Below, piece after piece: positions 9,584 through 18,639 of a stretch of 50,179 bases of DNA. Within the stretch, counting starts at the first letter, position 1. Every line of letters starts with the position of its first letter. The notes under the pieces are model-generated. The model searched no databases. It was not told the origin of the DNA and saw only the letters and a list, made by a program, of their open reading frames with translations. The stretch covers positions 1 through 50,179 of the forward strand of contig JAUIFV010000010.1 of assembly GCA_030430155.1 (NCBI GenBank). The letters run 5' to 3'. This stretch comes from Gammaproteobacteria bacterium. Its GTDB lineage: Bacteria; Pseudomonadota; Gammaproteobacteria; Xanthomonadales; SZUA-5. Both the position numbers and the translations under genes were made by a program.

Positions 9584-9701
9584 CGTTTCGGTTACCGGGT
9601 TCACTACAGCGGGCGCGGATTGTGGCATAACAAGCGCGAAGGGCGCATGGCAACCGGCCGCAACAACGTGGCGCTCGCGCCTGTATCGAAAGGAGGGAGC
9701 G

Positions 9702-10331
9702 ATGTCGGCAACCGCAGGCACCACCAGCCTGGGTCCGCGCGGACTGTATCTGATCACCGATGGACGTGCCGAACTGGCGCCGCGGGTGGAAGCCGCGCTG
9801 CGCGCCGGCGCTGGCGCGGTGCAGTATCGCGACAAGAGCGACGATGACGCTCGGCGTTTGGACGAGGCGCAGGCTCTGGCGGCGCTGTGCCGGCACTATC
9901 AGGTCGCCTTCATCGTCAACGATGACGTGGATCTGGCTCTGGCGGTGGGTGCCGATGGCGTCCATCTGGGAATGCACGACAGCACCATCGCCGCGGCCCG
10001 TGAGCGCCTGGGCCCGGCGGCGATCATCGGCGCCTCCTGCTACAACTCCCTGGTGATCGCCCAGCGCGCCGCAGACGCCGGCGCCGACTATTTGGCCTTC
10101 GGCGCCTTCTTTCCGTCCAACACCAAGCCCGACACGCTGCGCGCCGGCACCGAACTCCTACGCAAGGCCCGGGTCTTTCACCGCCGCCTGGTGGCCATCG
10201 GCGGCATCACCGCCGACAACGCCGGACCGGTACTGGCTGCTGGCGCGGATTGGCTGGCGGTTTGCGATGATGTGTTTGGGCAGCCTGAGGTGGGGCTGGC
10301 CGCGGGACGGTATCGGGAGCTTTTTTACTAG
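9702..10331 (+). CDS. thiE: Thiamine-phosphate synthase
   Basis: It joins HMP-PP and HET-P to give thiamine phosphate. The 209-residue TIM barrel shows GLYLITDGR (phosphate-binding start), [49 protein letters not shown] and VAIGGIT, all expected for ThiE. The ATG at 9702 follows an excellent AAGGAGGG site (9690-9697). A longer frame back to 9570 lacks homology. No TPP riboswitch is visible upstream. The TAG stop is fused to the AGGGCCC repeat array that separates it from hemL. Confidence 0.96.
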   Translation: MSATAGTTSLGPRGLYLITDGRAELAPRVEAALRAGAGAVQYRDKSDDDARRLDEAQALAALCRHYQVAFIVNDDVDLALAVGADGVHLGMHDSTIAAARERLGPAAIIGASCYNSLVIAQRAADAGADYLAFGAFFPSNTKPDTLRAGTELLRKARVFHRRLVAIGGITADNAGPVLAAGADWLAVCDDVFGQPEVGLAAGRYRELFY

Positions 10332-10576
10332 GGCCCAGGGCCCAGAGCTTAGGGCCCAGGAGATCGAGAGCGGTTCGCGGCGAGGCTGTGGCTGTTCTGG
10401 GCCCCGGGGCCCTCTAAAGACTGAGGGCCCAGGGCATAGGGCCCAGAGAGCAAGAGCGTTCGCGGCTTCGTCGTTGCTCTACTGAGCCCTTCAAACTCTG
10501 GGGGCCAGGGCTTAGGGCCCAGGAGATCAACAGCAGTTGGCGGACTGGTTGTTGCTGTTCTGGGCCCTGGGCCCTG
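10331..10576. repeat. AGGGCCC-type hairpin elements, copy 3, three units in tandem
   Basis: There are three successive hairpins (about 10331-10424, 10428-10485 and 10499-10576), each with GGGCCC-rich outer arms and a ~40-bp spacer. The second spacer pairs AGAGCAA with TTGCTCT and the third pairs AACAGCA with TGCTGTT: the bases differ but pairing is kept. The array fills the thiE-hemL gap. Short frames across it are not genes. Confidence 0.75.
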
Positions 10577-10609
10577 TCTTTTCCCCCATAATGAGAGGCT
10601 TTGCCATTC

Positions 10610-11920
10610 ATGGAGCCCTTCATGCAAACCAACCTTGGCTGCTTCGAGCGCGCCCAGCAGTTCATTCCCGGCGGGGTCAATTCGCCGGTGCGGGCCTTTG
10701 GTCAGGTCGGCGGTGATCCCTTCTTTGTGGCCCGCGCCGAAGGGCCTTACATGTGGGATGTGGAGGGCAAGCGCTACATCGACTTCGTTGGGTCCTGGGG
10801 GCCGATGATCTCCGGTCACGCGCATCCGGCGGTGGTCGATGCGGTGGTGCAGGCGGCAGCGAGGGGCTTGAGCTACGGCGCCCCTTGCTCGGATGAGGCC
10901 GAATTGGCGGCCGAGATCATCAAGCTGGTGCCCAGCGTGGAACTGGTGCGGATGGTCAATTCCGGCACCGAGGCAACGATGAGCGCGATCCGATTGGCGC
11001 GTGGCTATACCGGCCGCGATCTGATCATCAAGTTTTCCGGCTGCTATCACGGTCACGCCGATTCCTTCCTGGTCAAGGCCGGCTCCGGCGTGGCCACCTT
11101 GGGCCTGCCCAACTCCCCCGGCGTGCCGGCCTGCCTGGCCGATCTGACCCTGACCTGCGAGTTCAACGATCTGGATGGCTTAAGCGCGATCATGGCCGAG
11201 CATGGCGACCGGGTCGCCGCGATCATCGTCGAGCCGGTCGCCGGCAACATGAACTGCGTACCGCCGCAGCCGGGCTTCTTGGAAGGACTGCGCGCGCAGT
11301 GCGACCAGCATGGCTCGGTGCTGATCTTCGACGAGGTGATGACCGGATTCCGCGTGGCCCTGGGCGGGGCGCAGTCGGTCTACGGCGTGGTGCCGGATCT
11401 GACCACCTTCGGCAAGGTGATCGGCGCGGGCATGCCGGTGGGCGCCTACGGCGGCAAACGCGAGATCATGAGTCGTATCGCTCCGCTGGGCCCGGTCTAC
11501 CAGGCCGGCACGCTGAGCGGCAATCCGCTGGCCATGGCCGCCGGTTTGGCCAATCTGAAGCTGATCCAGGCCGAAGGCTTCTACGAGCGCCTAAGCGCGA
11601 CCACCGGGGTGTTCTGCCAGGGCGTGCAGCAGGCCGCCGATGCCGCCGGCGTGCCCTTTGCGACGGTCAAGGTCGGTCCCATGTTCGGTCTCTATTTCGC
11701 CGATCAGGTGGCAAAAAACTACAGCGAAGCTAGCCAGTGCGACATCGGCGCCTTCAAGCGCTTCTTCCACGCCTGCCTCAAGCGCGGCGTCTTCTTCGCG
11801 CCCAGCGCCTACGAGGCCGGGTTTGTCTCGGTGGCTCACAGCGACGACGTGATTGCGGAGACGCTGACGGTTTGTGCGGAGGCGATGGCGGAACTGGGGC
11901 AGGGCCCAGGGCCCAGGTAA
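10610..11920 (+). CDS. hemL: Glutamate-1-semialdehyde 2,1-aminomutase
   Basis: This PLP enzyme makes 5-aminolevulinate in the C5 haem pathway. It is about 436 residues, the expected length. Blocks seen include [82 protein letters not shown] and the PLP lysine in [13 protein letters not shown] (about residue 269). Possible starts are TTG 10601, ATG 10610 and ATG 10622. AGAGG (10594-10598) sits about 11 nt before 10610, while homology begins just after 10622. The C-terminal GQGPGPR is written by the following repeat. Confidence 0.96.
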   Translation: MEPFMQTNLGCFERAQQFIPGGVNSPVRAFGQVGGDPFFVARAEGPYMWDVEGKRYIDFVGSWGPMISGHAHPAVVDAVVQAAARGLSYGAPCSDEAELAAEIIKLVPSVELVRMVNSGTEATMSAIRLARGYTGRDLIIKFSGCYHGHADSFLVKAGSGVATLGLPNSPGVPACLADLTLTCEFNDLDGLSAIMAEHGDRVAAIIVEPVAGNMNCVPPQPGFLEGLRAQCDQHGSVLIFDEVMTGFRVALGGAQSVYGVVPDLTTFGKVIGAGMPVGAYGGKREIMSRIAPLGPVYQAGTLSGNPLAMAAGLANLKLIQAEGFYERLSATTGVFCQGVQQAADAAGVPFATVKVGPMFGLYFADQVAKNYSEASQCDIGAFKRFFHACLKRGVFFAPSAYEAGFVSVAHSDDVIAETLTVCAEAMAELGQGPGPR

Positions 11921-12062
11921 AGCCAAGACGGGCCCAGGAAGAGCAAAGCAGGGCCCAGGAAGAGCAAAGCAGGGCCCAGGAAGAGCAAAGCAGGGCCCAG
12001 GGCCCAGAAGAGCTATGCGGGGTCGAGGCCTCCTGGGCCCTGTGCCCTGTGCCCTGGGCCCT
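11900..12062. repeat. AGGGCCC-type hairpin element, copy 4, expanded
   Basis: The left arm runs through CAGGGCCCAGGGCCCAGG, a 21-bp tandem array and CAGGGCCCAGGGCCCAG. The right arm is CTGGGCCCTGTGCCCTGTGC followed by CCTGGGCCCT. It lies between convergent hemL and the GNAT gene and contains both of their stop codons. Confidence 0.75.
11930..11992. repeat. Perfect 21-bp tandem repeat, 3 copies
   Basis: Units at 11930-11950, 11951-11971 and 11972-11992 are identical and start GGGCCCAGGAAGAGC. A fourth partial copy follows as GGGCCCAGGGCCCAG. This is a minisatellite within the left arm of the AGGGCCC element and a likely site of length variation between strains. Confidence 0.85.
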
Positions 12063-12551
12063 CGCTCAACTCCAGCTTCAACCCCATATGCGTCACCCTA
12101 AACCCCAGCCGCTGATAAAACCGATGCGCATCGGCGCGGCTGCGGTCGGTGGTGAGTTGGACGATGCGGCAGCCCTCGGCGGCGGCGATGTCGATGGCCT
12201 GGCGCATCATCTTCTCGCCCAGGCCGTGACCGCGCAGGTGGCTGTCGATGCGCACCGATTCGATCTGCGCCCGGCTGGCGCCGCGATGGGCCAGCCCCGG
12301 AATCACGGTCAGCTGCAGGCAGCCGACCACCTGGTCGTCCAGCACGGCCACCAGGATGCGATTGCCGGACTGGGCCTGGATCTGCGCCATCGCCTGCTCG
12401 TAGGCCTCCAGTCCGTCTTCGTTGGTTTGTTCGCGAAAGGCGCCCAGGGCGTCGTCGGCGAGCAGGATGACCAGCGCCGGCAGGTCGGCGGCGGTGGCCT
12501 CGCGGATTTGCAGCGCATCGATGTTGGCCTGGTCGGCGGCGCTGCGCTCGC

Positions 12552-12555
<4 letters not shown>
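12013..12555 (-). CDS. GNAT-family N-acetyltransferase
   Basis: A 180-residue acyl-CoA-dependent acetyltransferase of unknown substrate. The fold is visible as LQIREATAADLPALVILL at the start, VAVLDDQVVGCLQLTVIPG in the middle strands, VRIDSHLRGHGLGEKMM (acetyl-CoA pyrophosphate loop, R-G-x-G-L-G) and RADAHRFYQRLGF (motif B). The start is GTG, overlapping the stop of the upstream SDR gene as GTGA. The last ~15 residues (from EGPGHRAQ) are encoded by the AGGGCCC repeat and are probably not part of the ancestral fold. Confidence 0.88.
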
Positions 12556-13370
<815 letters not shown>

Positions 13371-13402
13371 TCCTGCTCCCAACGTTAACCGTATTCTGCT
13401 CG

Positions 13403-13447
13403 CCCTCAGCCCTCAGCCCTCAGCCCTCAGCCCTCAGCCCTCAGCCC
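13403..13447. repeat. CCCTCAG heptad array (AGGGCCC family, copy 8)
   Basis: About six successive copies of CCCTCAG, equivalent to CTGAGGG on the other strand. It lies downstream of the LON-domain gene and upstream of the SDR start. The same 7-bp rhythm is seen in the right arm of copy 7, so this is probably a one-armed member of the AGGGCCC family. Confidence 0.7.
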
Positions 13448-13495
13448 AATCGCTGCCATTTCACTCACATTGCCGCGCTTTCCTGGCTACTGGCA

Positions 13496-14095
13496 CTACG
13501 CTTTCTGAAACCTGGGCAAGATCTGCAACAACTCATTGAGCCGCTGCTCAGGCAGATCCATCTCCAGCAGGCCCTGGCGCTCGTGAATGCTCAGCGGCAG
13601 CAGCTCGGCGAGGCGGCAAGCCAGCCAGTTGGCGTCGTCCACCGGCTCGCGCATCGCCTGCGGCAGCTGGTCGCCGGCTTGCTCGATCAGACGACCAAGG
13701 ATGCTGTTGAGCAGGCCGTATTCGGCCGGCACCGGCGCCTTCTGCGGCAGCGCGCTCAACGCCAGGTCGGCGCGGATCAGTCCGTTCTCAGCGACCCGGG
13801 TGCGCAGCGCGCGGAAGCGCTCGCCGCCGATCGCCTGGATGCCCAGCAGACCGTCGTCCTGGGCGTCGAAATCGACGATTCTGGCCAAGGTGCCCACCGC
13901 GGCCGCCTCACCCAGCCGCTCACCGCCTTCCTGACCTTCGCTGCTCAGGATCGCGCAGACGCCGAAGGGCTTGCTATCTCGGGTGCACTCGCGAACCAGA
14001 TCCAGATAGCGCGCCTCGAAGATGCGCAAATTCAGGATGCCCTCGGGATAGAGCACCGTGGAAAGCGGAAACAGCGGGATGTCGTCCATTTGCAT
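13496..14095 (-). CDS. LON peptidase substrate-binding domain protein
   Basis: A 199-residue stand-alone protein equivalent to the N-terminal substrate-recognition domain of Lon, without AAA or protease domains. IPLFPLSTVLYPEGILNLRIFEARYLDLVREC at the start is the characteristic block, followed by FGVCAI, GTLARIVDF and RFRAL. Such stand-alone domains are common in gammaproteobacteria and their role is not settled. I chose ATG 14095 because homology starts at once; an ATG two codons later (14089) is possible. No strong ribosome site is visible. Longer frames to 14332 cross a repeat and are rejected. Confidence 0.92.
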   Translation of the reverse strand: MQMDDIPLFPLSTVLYPEGILNLRIFEARYLDLVRECTRDSKPFGVCAILSSEGQEGGERLGEAAAVGTLARIVDFDAQDDGLLGIQAIGGERFRALRTRVAENGLIRADLALSALPQKAPVPAEYGLLNSILGRLIEQAGDQLPQAMREPVDDANWLACRLAELLPLSIHERQGLLEMDLPEQRLNELLQILPRFQKA

Positions 14096-14169
14096 GGGTG
14101 GGATTGTAGCTTGGCTGCGGGGCCGGGATGCTTTGGTGTACCGACGCGGCCTGAGGCGGCCTAGGGAGT

Positions 14170-14269
14170 CAGGGCCCGGGGCCCGGGGCTCAGGGCCCAG
14201 GGCCCAGTAGAGGCTCGGCGCCGCGCGCTTTTGACTTCCTGGGCCCTGAGCCCTGAGCCCTGGGCCCTC
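14170..14269. repeat. AGGGCCC-type hairpin element, copy 5
   Basis: The left arm is CAGGGCCCGGGGCCCGGGGC then TCAGGGCCCAGGGCCCAG. The right arm is CTGGGCCCTGAGCCCTGAGC then CCTGGGCCCT. Unlike the other copies it lies between divergent genes (LON-domain protein and the small exported protein), so terminator function is not obvious here. It is preceded by CTAGGGAGTCAGGG (14161-14174), which resembles the MITE end at 1467. Confidence 0.75.
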
Positions 14270-14390
14270 AATACGAAAGCAAAGTAGCCGCCGCGACGGC
14301 CACCTCTGCCGTTGGGCGCACCAATCGTGCACCTTGCTCCATCGCGTCGGGCGAAGTGCACAACGCTCACCTTCAGACCATCGCCAAGCT

Positions 14391-14406
14391 GTTGAATTGA
14401 TTCAAC
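14391..14406. promoter_or_regulatory. Perfect 16-bp palindrome, possible operator
   Basis: GTTGAATTGATTCAAC is a perfect inverted repeat with 7-bp arms and a 2-bp centre. It lies just upstream of the sigma-54-like promoter at 14415-14430, where a regulator could bind. The regulator is unknown. Confidence 0.45.
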
Positions 14407-14414
14407 GTCGGCTT

Positions 14415-14430
14415 TGGCACGCCGAATGCA
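14415..14430 (+). promoter_or_regulatory. Possible sigma-54 (RpoN) promoter
   Basis: TGGCACGCCGAATGCA matches the -24/-12 consensus TGGCACG-N4-TTGCA except for A in place of the first T of TTGC. The GG and GC dinucleotides are separated by exactly 10 bp as required. It would start transcription near 14441, 24 bases before the ATG at 14465. Confidence 0.45.
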
Positions 14431-14464
14431 CCGCAGTGCAGTGAGCACAACTGAGGAAGGCTCG

Positions 14465-14881
14465 ATGACCAGCAATCACAGTAGACGAATTGCCATTGCA
14501 GCCGCCCTAGCCGGCGCGTTGATCAGTTCCAATGCCGCTTGGGCGGACCAGAGTCGCACGCCTGAAACCGACACCACGTGCTCCCCTTGCGGGCTGGTGG
14601 TGCGCGTGCAGCGCCACAACCCGGACGCTGCCGCAGCGGCAATACGCGTCATTGATCGTTCAAGCGCAACGGGCGAGATGATGACGATCCTGCCGACCCA
14701 GCTGGAGCAGGACGGAGGCATCCCCGCAGGCCAGGCTGTAGTCACGGCTGAACGCTTCGAGGTGCATGTTCAGTTCAACGACGGCCGGCGCGAGATTCGC
14801 TTGGTTGCCGATGCCAATGCCTACCGCCTCGGCCAGCCCGTGCCGCAATCGACGCGGTATCTGGCATCCAACCGCAAGTGA
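14465..14881 (+). CDS. Small exported protein with CSPCG motif, glycine zipper missing
   Basis: A 138-residue protein with a signal peptide (SRRIAIAAALAGALISSNAAWA, then D). The mature part has CSPCGLVVRVQRH (about 39-51) and a C-terminal block FEVHVQFNDGRREIRLVADANAYRLGQPVP. These two ends resemble the flanks of the outer-membrane glycine-zipper 2TM proteins found in beta- and gammaproteobacteria (CxxCGxVxxI ... YEVxVRMDDG ... GxRVGDxVRV), but the glycine-rich double helix between them is absent. It would therefore be soluble in the periplasm. Start ATG 14465 follows AGGAAGG. A possible sigma-54 promoter lies upstream. No function is assigned. Confidence 0.75.
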   Translation: MTSNHSRRIAIAAALAGALISSNAAWADQSRTPETDTTCSPCGLVVRVQRHNPDAAAAAIRVIDRSSATGEMMTILPTQLEQDGGIPAGQAVVTAERFEVHVQFNDGRREIRLVADANAYRLGQPVPQSTRYLASNRK

Positions 14882-14958
14882 TCGCTAAACGGCGGGTGCG
14901 TCGGCGCGTGGCTTTAGGGCATCATCGGCGCTCGATTCGGGGCGGATGAGGCGGTCAG

Positions 14959-16560
14959 ATGCGCGTACACACCGGGTTCTTGCTGGGCTTGCTGGCCTTC
15001 GTCGCCAGCGTCGACAGCGCGCTTGCGGCCGAGGAGAGCAGCGCCATCACTGCAGCGCCGCCACGAGCCGAAGGCGAGGGTCCCTACCCACAGCTGATCC
15101 TGCGCGGAGTGACCGTACTCAGCGGCACCGGCAGTCCCGCGGTTGGGCCAATGGATGTGGTCATCGAGAACAACCGCATTGTGCAGATCAAAGGCGTGGG
15201 TGCGCCCGGAGGCTCAATCGATCCAGATGGTCGCCCGAAGCTTATCGATGGCGGCCGCGAACTGGATCTGAACGGTCACTTCGTAATGCCGGGCCTGGTC
15301 GACATGCACGGCCACATTGGTGGCAAGCAGCAGGGCATGCCGGCTGAGTACGTCTACAAACTCTGGCTGGGTCACGGCATTACCACAGTGCGCGATCCTG
15401 GTTGTGGCAACGGCATCGACTGGTGCGTCAACGAGATGCGCCGCAGCGAGCGCAATGAGATCACCGCCCCGCGTATCTTCCCCTACGTGTTCTTCGGCCA
15501 GGGTCAGCCGCGACCGTTCATTACCCCGGCGCAGGCCAAGGCCTGGGTGCGGGCCATGCACGCCAAGGGCGCGGTGGGAGTGAAGTGCTTCGGCTACCGG
15601 CCCGACATTCTGCAGGCGGCCTTTGAGGAGATCGCCGAGCTGGGCATGGGCAGCGCCTGCCATCACGCTCAGCTGGACGTGTCCAGGGTCAACGTGCTGA
15701 CCACCGCGCGCTGGGGTTTGCAGACCATGGAGCACTGGTATGGATTGCCCGAGGCGCTGTTTGATGACCGCACCGTGCAGGACTATCCGGCGGCCTACAA
15801 CTATGCCAATGAAGCCGACCGCTTCGCCCAGGCCGGGCGGCTGTGGGCGCAGGCGGCGGAACAGGGCAGCGAACGCTACGAGGCGGTGATCAGCGAGCTG
15901 CTGGATCTGGATTTCACCCTCGATCCGACCTTTGGCATCTATCTGGCTTCCCGCGACCTGATGCGCGCCCGCCGCGCCGACTGGCACGATGAGTACACGC
16001 TGCCGGCGTTGTGGGATTTCTTCACCCCCAATCGCGACAACCACGGCAGCTTCTTCTTCGACTGGAGTACCGAGGACGAGGTCGCCTGGCGTGACAACTA
16101 TCGGCGCTGGATGGCCTTCGTCAACGACTACAAGAATCGCGGCGGACGGGTCACGGTGGGCTCGGACTCGGGCTTCATCTATCAGATCTACGGCTTCGGC
16201 ACGATTCAGGAACTGGAGCTACTGCGTGAAGCCGGATTCCACCCGCTGGAGGTGATGCGTGCGGCCACCCTGAACGGCGCCGAGGTGCTGGGTGCCGACG
16301 ATCGCATCGGTTCGCTGGAACCGGGCAAGCTGGCCGATATCGTGGTCCTGGCGGAAAACCCGCTGGCCAACCTCAAGGTGCTCTACGGCACCGGCCACAT
16401 CCGTCTGGATGACAACAACCAGCTTGGTCGGGTGGGCGGGGTGCGCTACACCATCAAGGACGGCATCGTCTATGACGCCAAGGCGCTGCTGGCCGACGTG
16501 CGTGCGATGGTGGCGGAGGCCAAGGCGGAGCGGGGGTTGGAGCGGCTTTCGCAGCCCTGA
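14959..16560 (+). CDS. Exported amidohydrolase family protein
   Basis: A 533-residue metal-dependent hydrolase, exported by a signal peptide (MRVHTGFLLGLLAFVASVDSALA). The amidohydrolase fold is marked by LILRGVTVLSGTG, VMPGLVDMHGHIGG (HxH metal ligands), GITTVRDPG, a later HH pair in MGSACHHAQ, VTVGSDSG (metal-ligand Asp region) and the closing LEPGKLADIVVLAENPLANL. It belongs near the imidazolonepropionase-like / secreted prolidase-like group; the substrate could be a peptide or cyclic amide. The stop is followed at once by the AGGGCCC element. Confidence 0.85.
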   Translation: MRVHTGFLLGLLAFVASVDSALAAEESSAITAAPPRAEGEGPYPQLILRGVTVLSGTGSPAVGPMDVVIENNRIVQIKGVGAPGGSIDPDGRPKLIDGGRELDLNGHFVMPGLVDMHGHIGGKQQGMPAEYVYKLWLGHGITTVRDPGCGNGIDWCVNEMRRSERNEITAPRIFPYVFFGQGQPRPFITPAQAKAWVRAMHAKGAVGVKCFGYRPDILQAAFEEIAELGMGSACHHAQLDVSRVNVLTTARWGLQTMEHWYGLPEALFDDRTVQDYPAAYNYANEADRFAQAGRLWAQAAEQGSERYEAVISELLDLDFTLDPTFGIYLASRDLMRARRADWHDEYTLPALWDFFTPNRDNHGSFFFDWSTEDEVAWRDNYRRWMAFVNDYKNRGGRVTVGSDSGFIYQIYGFGTIQELELLREAGFHPLEVMRAATLNGAEVLGADDRIGSLEPGKLADIVVLAENPLANLKVLYGTGHIRLDDNNQLGRVGGVRYTIKDGIVYDAKALLADVRAMVAEAKAERGLERLSQP

Positions 16561-16657
16561 CGGGCTGAGGGCTCAGGGCTCAGGGCCCAGGGCCCAGAAG
16601 ATCAAAAGAGCGCGGAACCAGGCTCTGCTGGGCACTGGGCCCTATGCCCTGGGCCCT
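16561..16657. repeat. AGGGCCC-type hairpin element, copy 6
   Basis: The left arm is CGGGCTGAGGGCTCAGGGCT then CAGGGCCCAGGGCCCAG. The spacer contains AGAGC ... GCTCT. The right arm is CTGGGCACTGGGCCC then TATGCCCTGGGCCC. It exactly fills the gap between the convergent amidohydrolase and lipoprotein genes and touches both stop codons. Confidence 0.8.
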
Positions 16658-17517
16658 TACTCCAGAGTCTTCCAACTCGGCCGCCCCTCATCAGTCTCGA
16701 TCAACACCTTGTGGCCCAGTCGACCTATCACAAACACCGGCTGACGCTGGTCCAGCATCAGGAACACGTGCGATTCGTTGAACAGGTCGCTGCTGTTGGA
16801 GCTGAGCATCAGCGCCACCGCGGCGGTGGATTTCTCGCGATCGGCGACCATGCAGGTCTCAAACAGCGGCTGTCGCTCCAGGATCTCGCTGCCGTCGGCG
16901 CTGAGTCGATAGCGCGTGTGTCCGGACATCACCAACTTGCTGCGTTCCAGCGTTGCGCTGAGCACATAGCCGACGGTTTCGCCCTGATCCTCGATCACGG
17001 TGAAGTTCGGCGGCGCCTCGGTGCACAGACGCAGCTGCGGGTCGCGCAGCATGGTCCGCCGCGCCACCGCCCAGGAGCGTTCGTGCTCGGTCGGCGGCCG
17101 TACGCCGCGGGCGATGGTGATGCCCTCGCAGGCCGCGCGGTCATCGTCGGCAGCGCGGATGCAGGCGTCGGGGTCGACGCCGGGCGCAAAGCGGACTTCG
17201 CCGTCGACGAAGCCGCCGGCGTCCTCCAGGTCGAGTAGAAAGGAGACCAGGTGACCGCCGTCCGGCAGTCGGGTGATCGCCCAATCCACCGACTGCGGCG
17301 GCGGCACCTGCGCTCGCTCCAGCTCGCCCTGGTAGATGTCCGACGCCACCCAGGCCAGGCGATCGTAGAAGAACAGCGTGGTGCCGCGGTTAAGCGCGGC
17401 GTCGGCGGCCGCCCGCGCGGACGAGTCCAGATCCTTCGGCGCCAGGTCTTGCCGCGCGCTCGGCGTGGCGCAGGCGATCAGCATCAGTGTGAGCAGCAGC
17501 GGCAGGATCGAACGCAT
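16657..17517 (-). CDS. Predicted lipoprotein of unknown function
   Basis: A 286-residue exported protein. MRSILPLLLTLMLIAC forms a lipoprotein signal with lipobox L-I-A-C, so it is probably lipid-anchored after LspA cleavage. The rest is a mixed alpha/beta soluble domain with several cysteines (DACIRAADDDRAAC, LRLCTEAPP, FETCMVADR) that could form disulphides. I do not recognise a family. An upstream in-frame ATG at 17544 would overlap acpH by 23 bp. It follows acpH by 4 bp, so the two are likely co-transcribed. Its TAA stop is fused to GGGCCC of the repeat. Confidence 0.75.
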   Translation of the reverse strand: MRSILPLLLTLMLIACATPSARQDLAPKDLDSSARAAADAALNRGTTLFFYDRLAWVASDIYQGELERAQVPPPQSVDWAITRLPDGGHLVSFLLDLEDAGGFVDGEVRFAPGVDPDACIRAADDDRAACEGITIARGVRPPTEHERSWAVARRTMLRDPQLRLCTEAPPNFTVIEDQGETVGYVLSATLERSKLVMSGHTRYRLSADGSEILERQPLFETCMVADREKSTAAVALMLSSNSSDLFNESHVFLMLDQRQPVFVIGRLGHKVLIETDEGRPSWKTLE

Positions 17518-17521
17518 GGAT

Positions 17522-18169
17522 TCAAACGGGCTTTGTCGGCGCATCGGCTGATGATGGCAGCGCCGGCGTGAAAAGGCGATTGCCATGCCACCAGCGCCAT
17601 TGCGCCACAAATTCGCGCAGCTGCGGATAGAAATCGGCGAATCCGGCCTCCACCGCCTCGCGCTGCGCGCGCAGCTCGGCCATCGCGGCAAGCAGATGCT
17701 CGCGCTTGCGCGACAGGCGCAGGGCAATTCTGGATACCGCATGGCTGACCCGGTCATCGCTGGTGTAGGAGCGCAGCCAGTCCTTGGCGACCATCGCGGC
17801 GCTGACCTGGCGCGCGCGCTCGGGAAGCAGTGGCGAGCGCTGGCTGATCGCCGCATAGAAGCGATCGACCACCGCGTCCAGAGAGCGGCTGGAGTGGCGC
17901 GACCAGTGCTTGGTCAAAAAGTGGTCGTAGTAGACGTCCAGTGCGATACGCGCGAACAAGCGGTTCGGTGGCGCGCACAGCTGCCTGGTTTGTCGAACCA
18001 CGGGGTGGCTGTCGGTGAACCGGTCCACCTCGCGGTGCAGCGCGATCTCGCGAACCACCGTCTCTCCCAGGCTCGTCGCCGCCGTCGGCGCGATGAAGTC
18101 ACCGAGGAAGGCGCCGACCATGGCCTGATCGCTATGGCTGGCCAAATGGACGTGAGCGAGAAAGTTCAT
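17522..18169 (-). CDS. acpH: Acyl carrier protein phosphodiesterase
   Basis: It hydrolyses the 4'-phosphopantetheine group from holo-ACP. The 215-residue protein begins MNFLAHVHLASHSDQAMVGAFLGDF, the hallmark AcpH start, followed by the HREVDRFTDSHPVV metal-binding HD-type segment, ALDVYYDHFLTKHW and a C-terminal FYPQLREFV. Length agrees with the family (about 190-215). A 9-bp perfect hairpin lies just upstream of its start and could affect translation. Confidence 0.92.
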   Translation of the reverse strand: MNFLAHVHLASHSDQAMVGAFLGDFIAPTAATSLGETVVREIALHREVDRFTDSHPVVRQTRQLCAPPNRLFARIALDVYYDHFLTKHWSRHSSRSLDAVVDRFYAAISQRSPLLPERARQVSAAMVAKDWLRSYTSDDRVSHAVSRIALRLSRKREHLLAAMAELRAQREAVEAGFADFYPQLREFVAQWRWWHGNRLFTPALPSSADAPTKPV

Positions 18170-18179
18170 CAGCGCTTGC

Positions 18180-18202
18180 AGCGGCGGGAGTAGCCCGCCG
18201 CT
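18180..18202. promoter_or_regulatory. Perfect 9-bp stem hairpin before acpH
   Basis: AGCGGCGGG pairs with CCCGCCGCT across a 5-base AGTAG loop. It lies 11 bp upstream of the acpH start codon and downstream of the EF-hand gene (both minus strand). There is no T-tract, so it may be an inefficient terminator or an element limiting acpH translation. Confidence 0.45.
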
Positions 18203-18220
18203 ACGGGCCGCGCTGGGCGG

Positions 18221-18520
18221 TCAATCCACCCAGCGAGCCAGCTCCGCGGCGCTGATTTGGCCGTCATCATTGAGATCGGCGTAGTCGAAATCGCTGTGCA
18301 GCAGGCGATGGGCCTCGGCTTCGGTCAGGCTGATCTGGCCGTCGCCGTTGCGATCCAGCTGAGTCAGCACCGGCTCACCCTGGTCGGGCAGCGGGTGTGC
18401 CGGACCCCAGGTCAGGATAGTGGTGCGGCCTTCCGGGCTCTTGATGGTCTTGGTTTGATCGGCAGCCTGCAGGGTGCCGCCGCCAAGCAGGGCGGCGAGG
18501 ATGAAAAGGGTAGTGCGCAT
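18221..18520 (-). CDS. Exported EF-hand calcium-binding protein
   Basis: A 99-residue protein with a signal peptide (MRTTLFILAALLGGGTLQA) and two canonical EF-hand loops, DRNGDGQISLTE (about 57-68) and DLNDDGQISAAE (about 82-93). The acidic residues at positions 1, 5 and 12 and the Gly at 6 fit calcium binding. It probably acts in the periplasm as a calcium buffer or sensor; no partner is evident. The family is common in Xanthomonadaceae. Confidence 0.88.
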   Translation of the reverse strand: MRTTLFILAALLGGGTLQAADQTKTIKSPEGRTTILTWGPAHPLPDQGEPVLTQLDRNGDGQISLTEAEAHRLLHSDFDYADLNDDGQISAAELARWVD

Positions 18521-18639
18521 GCTCTGACTCCGGTTGAAGTTGACATCGATGCTCGGAAGTCTCCGATCACCTGATTTTCACGGATATAGCAGGCCGATCA
18601 TTTAGCGCAGCTAAACGGACGTGCGGCCGAGAGGTCGGC

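Noticed and set aside
9584-9701. TPP riboswitch before thiE
   Set aside because: No CUGAGA or ACCUGAUCUGG-like motif in the 118-bp upstream region.
10267-10485. Short protein-coding frame across the thiE end and repeat array
   Set aside because: It overlaps thiE in another frame and then reads through the AGGGCCC array; composition is that of the repeat.
11930-11992. CRISPR-like array
   Set aside because: The 21-bp units are direct tandem copies without spacers.
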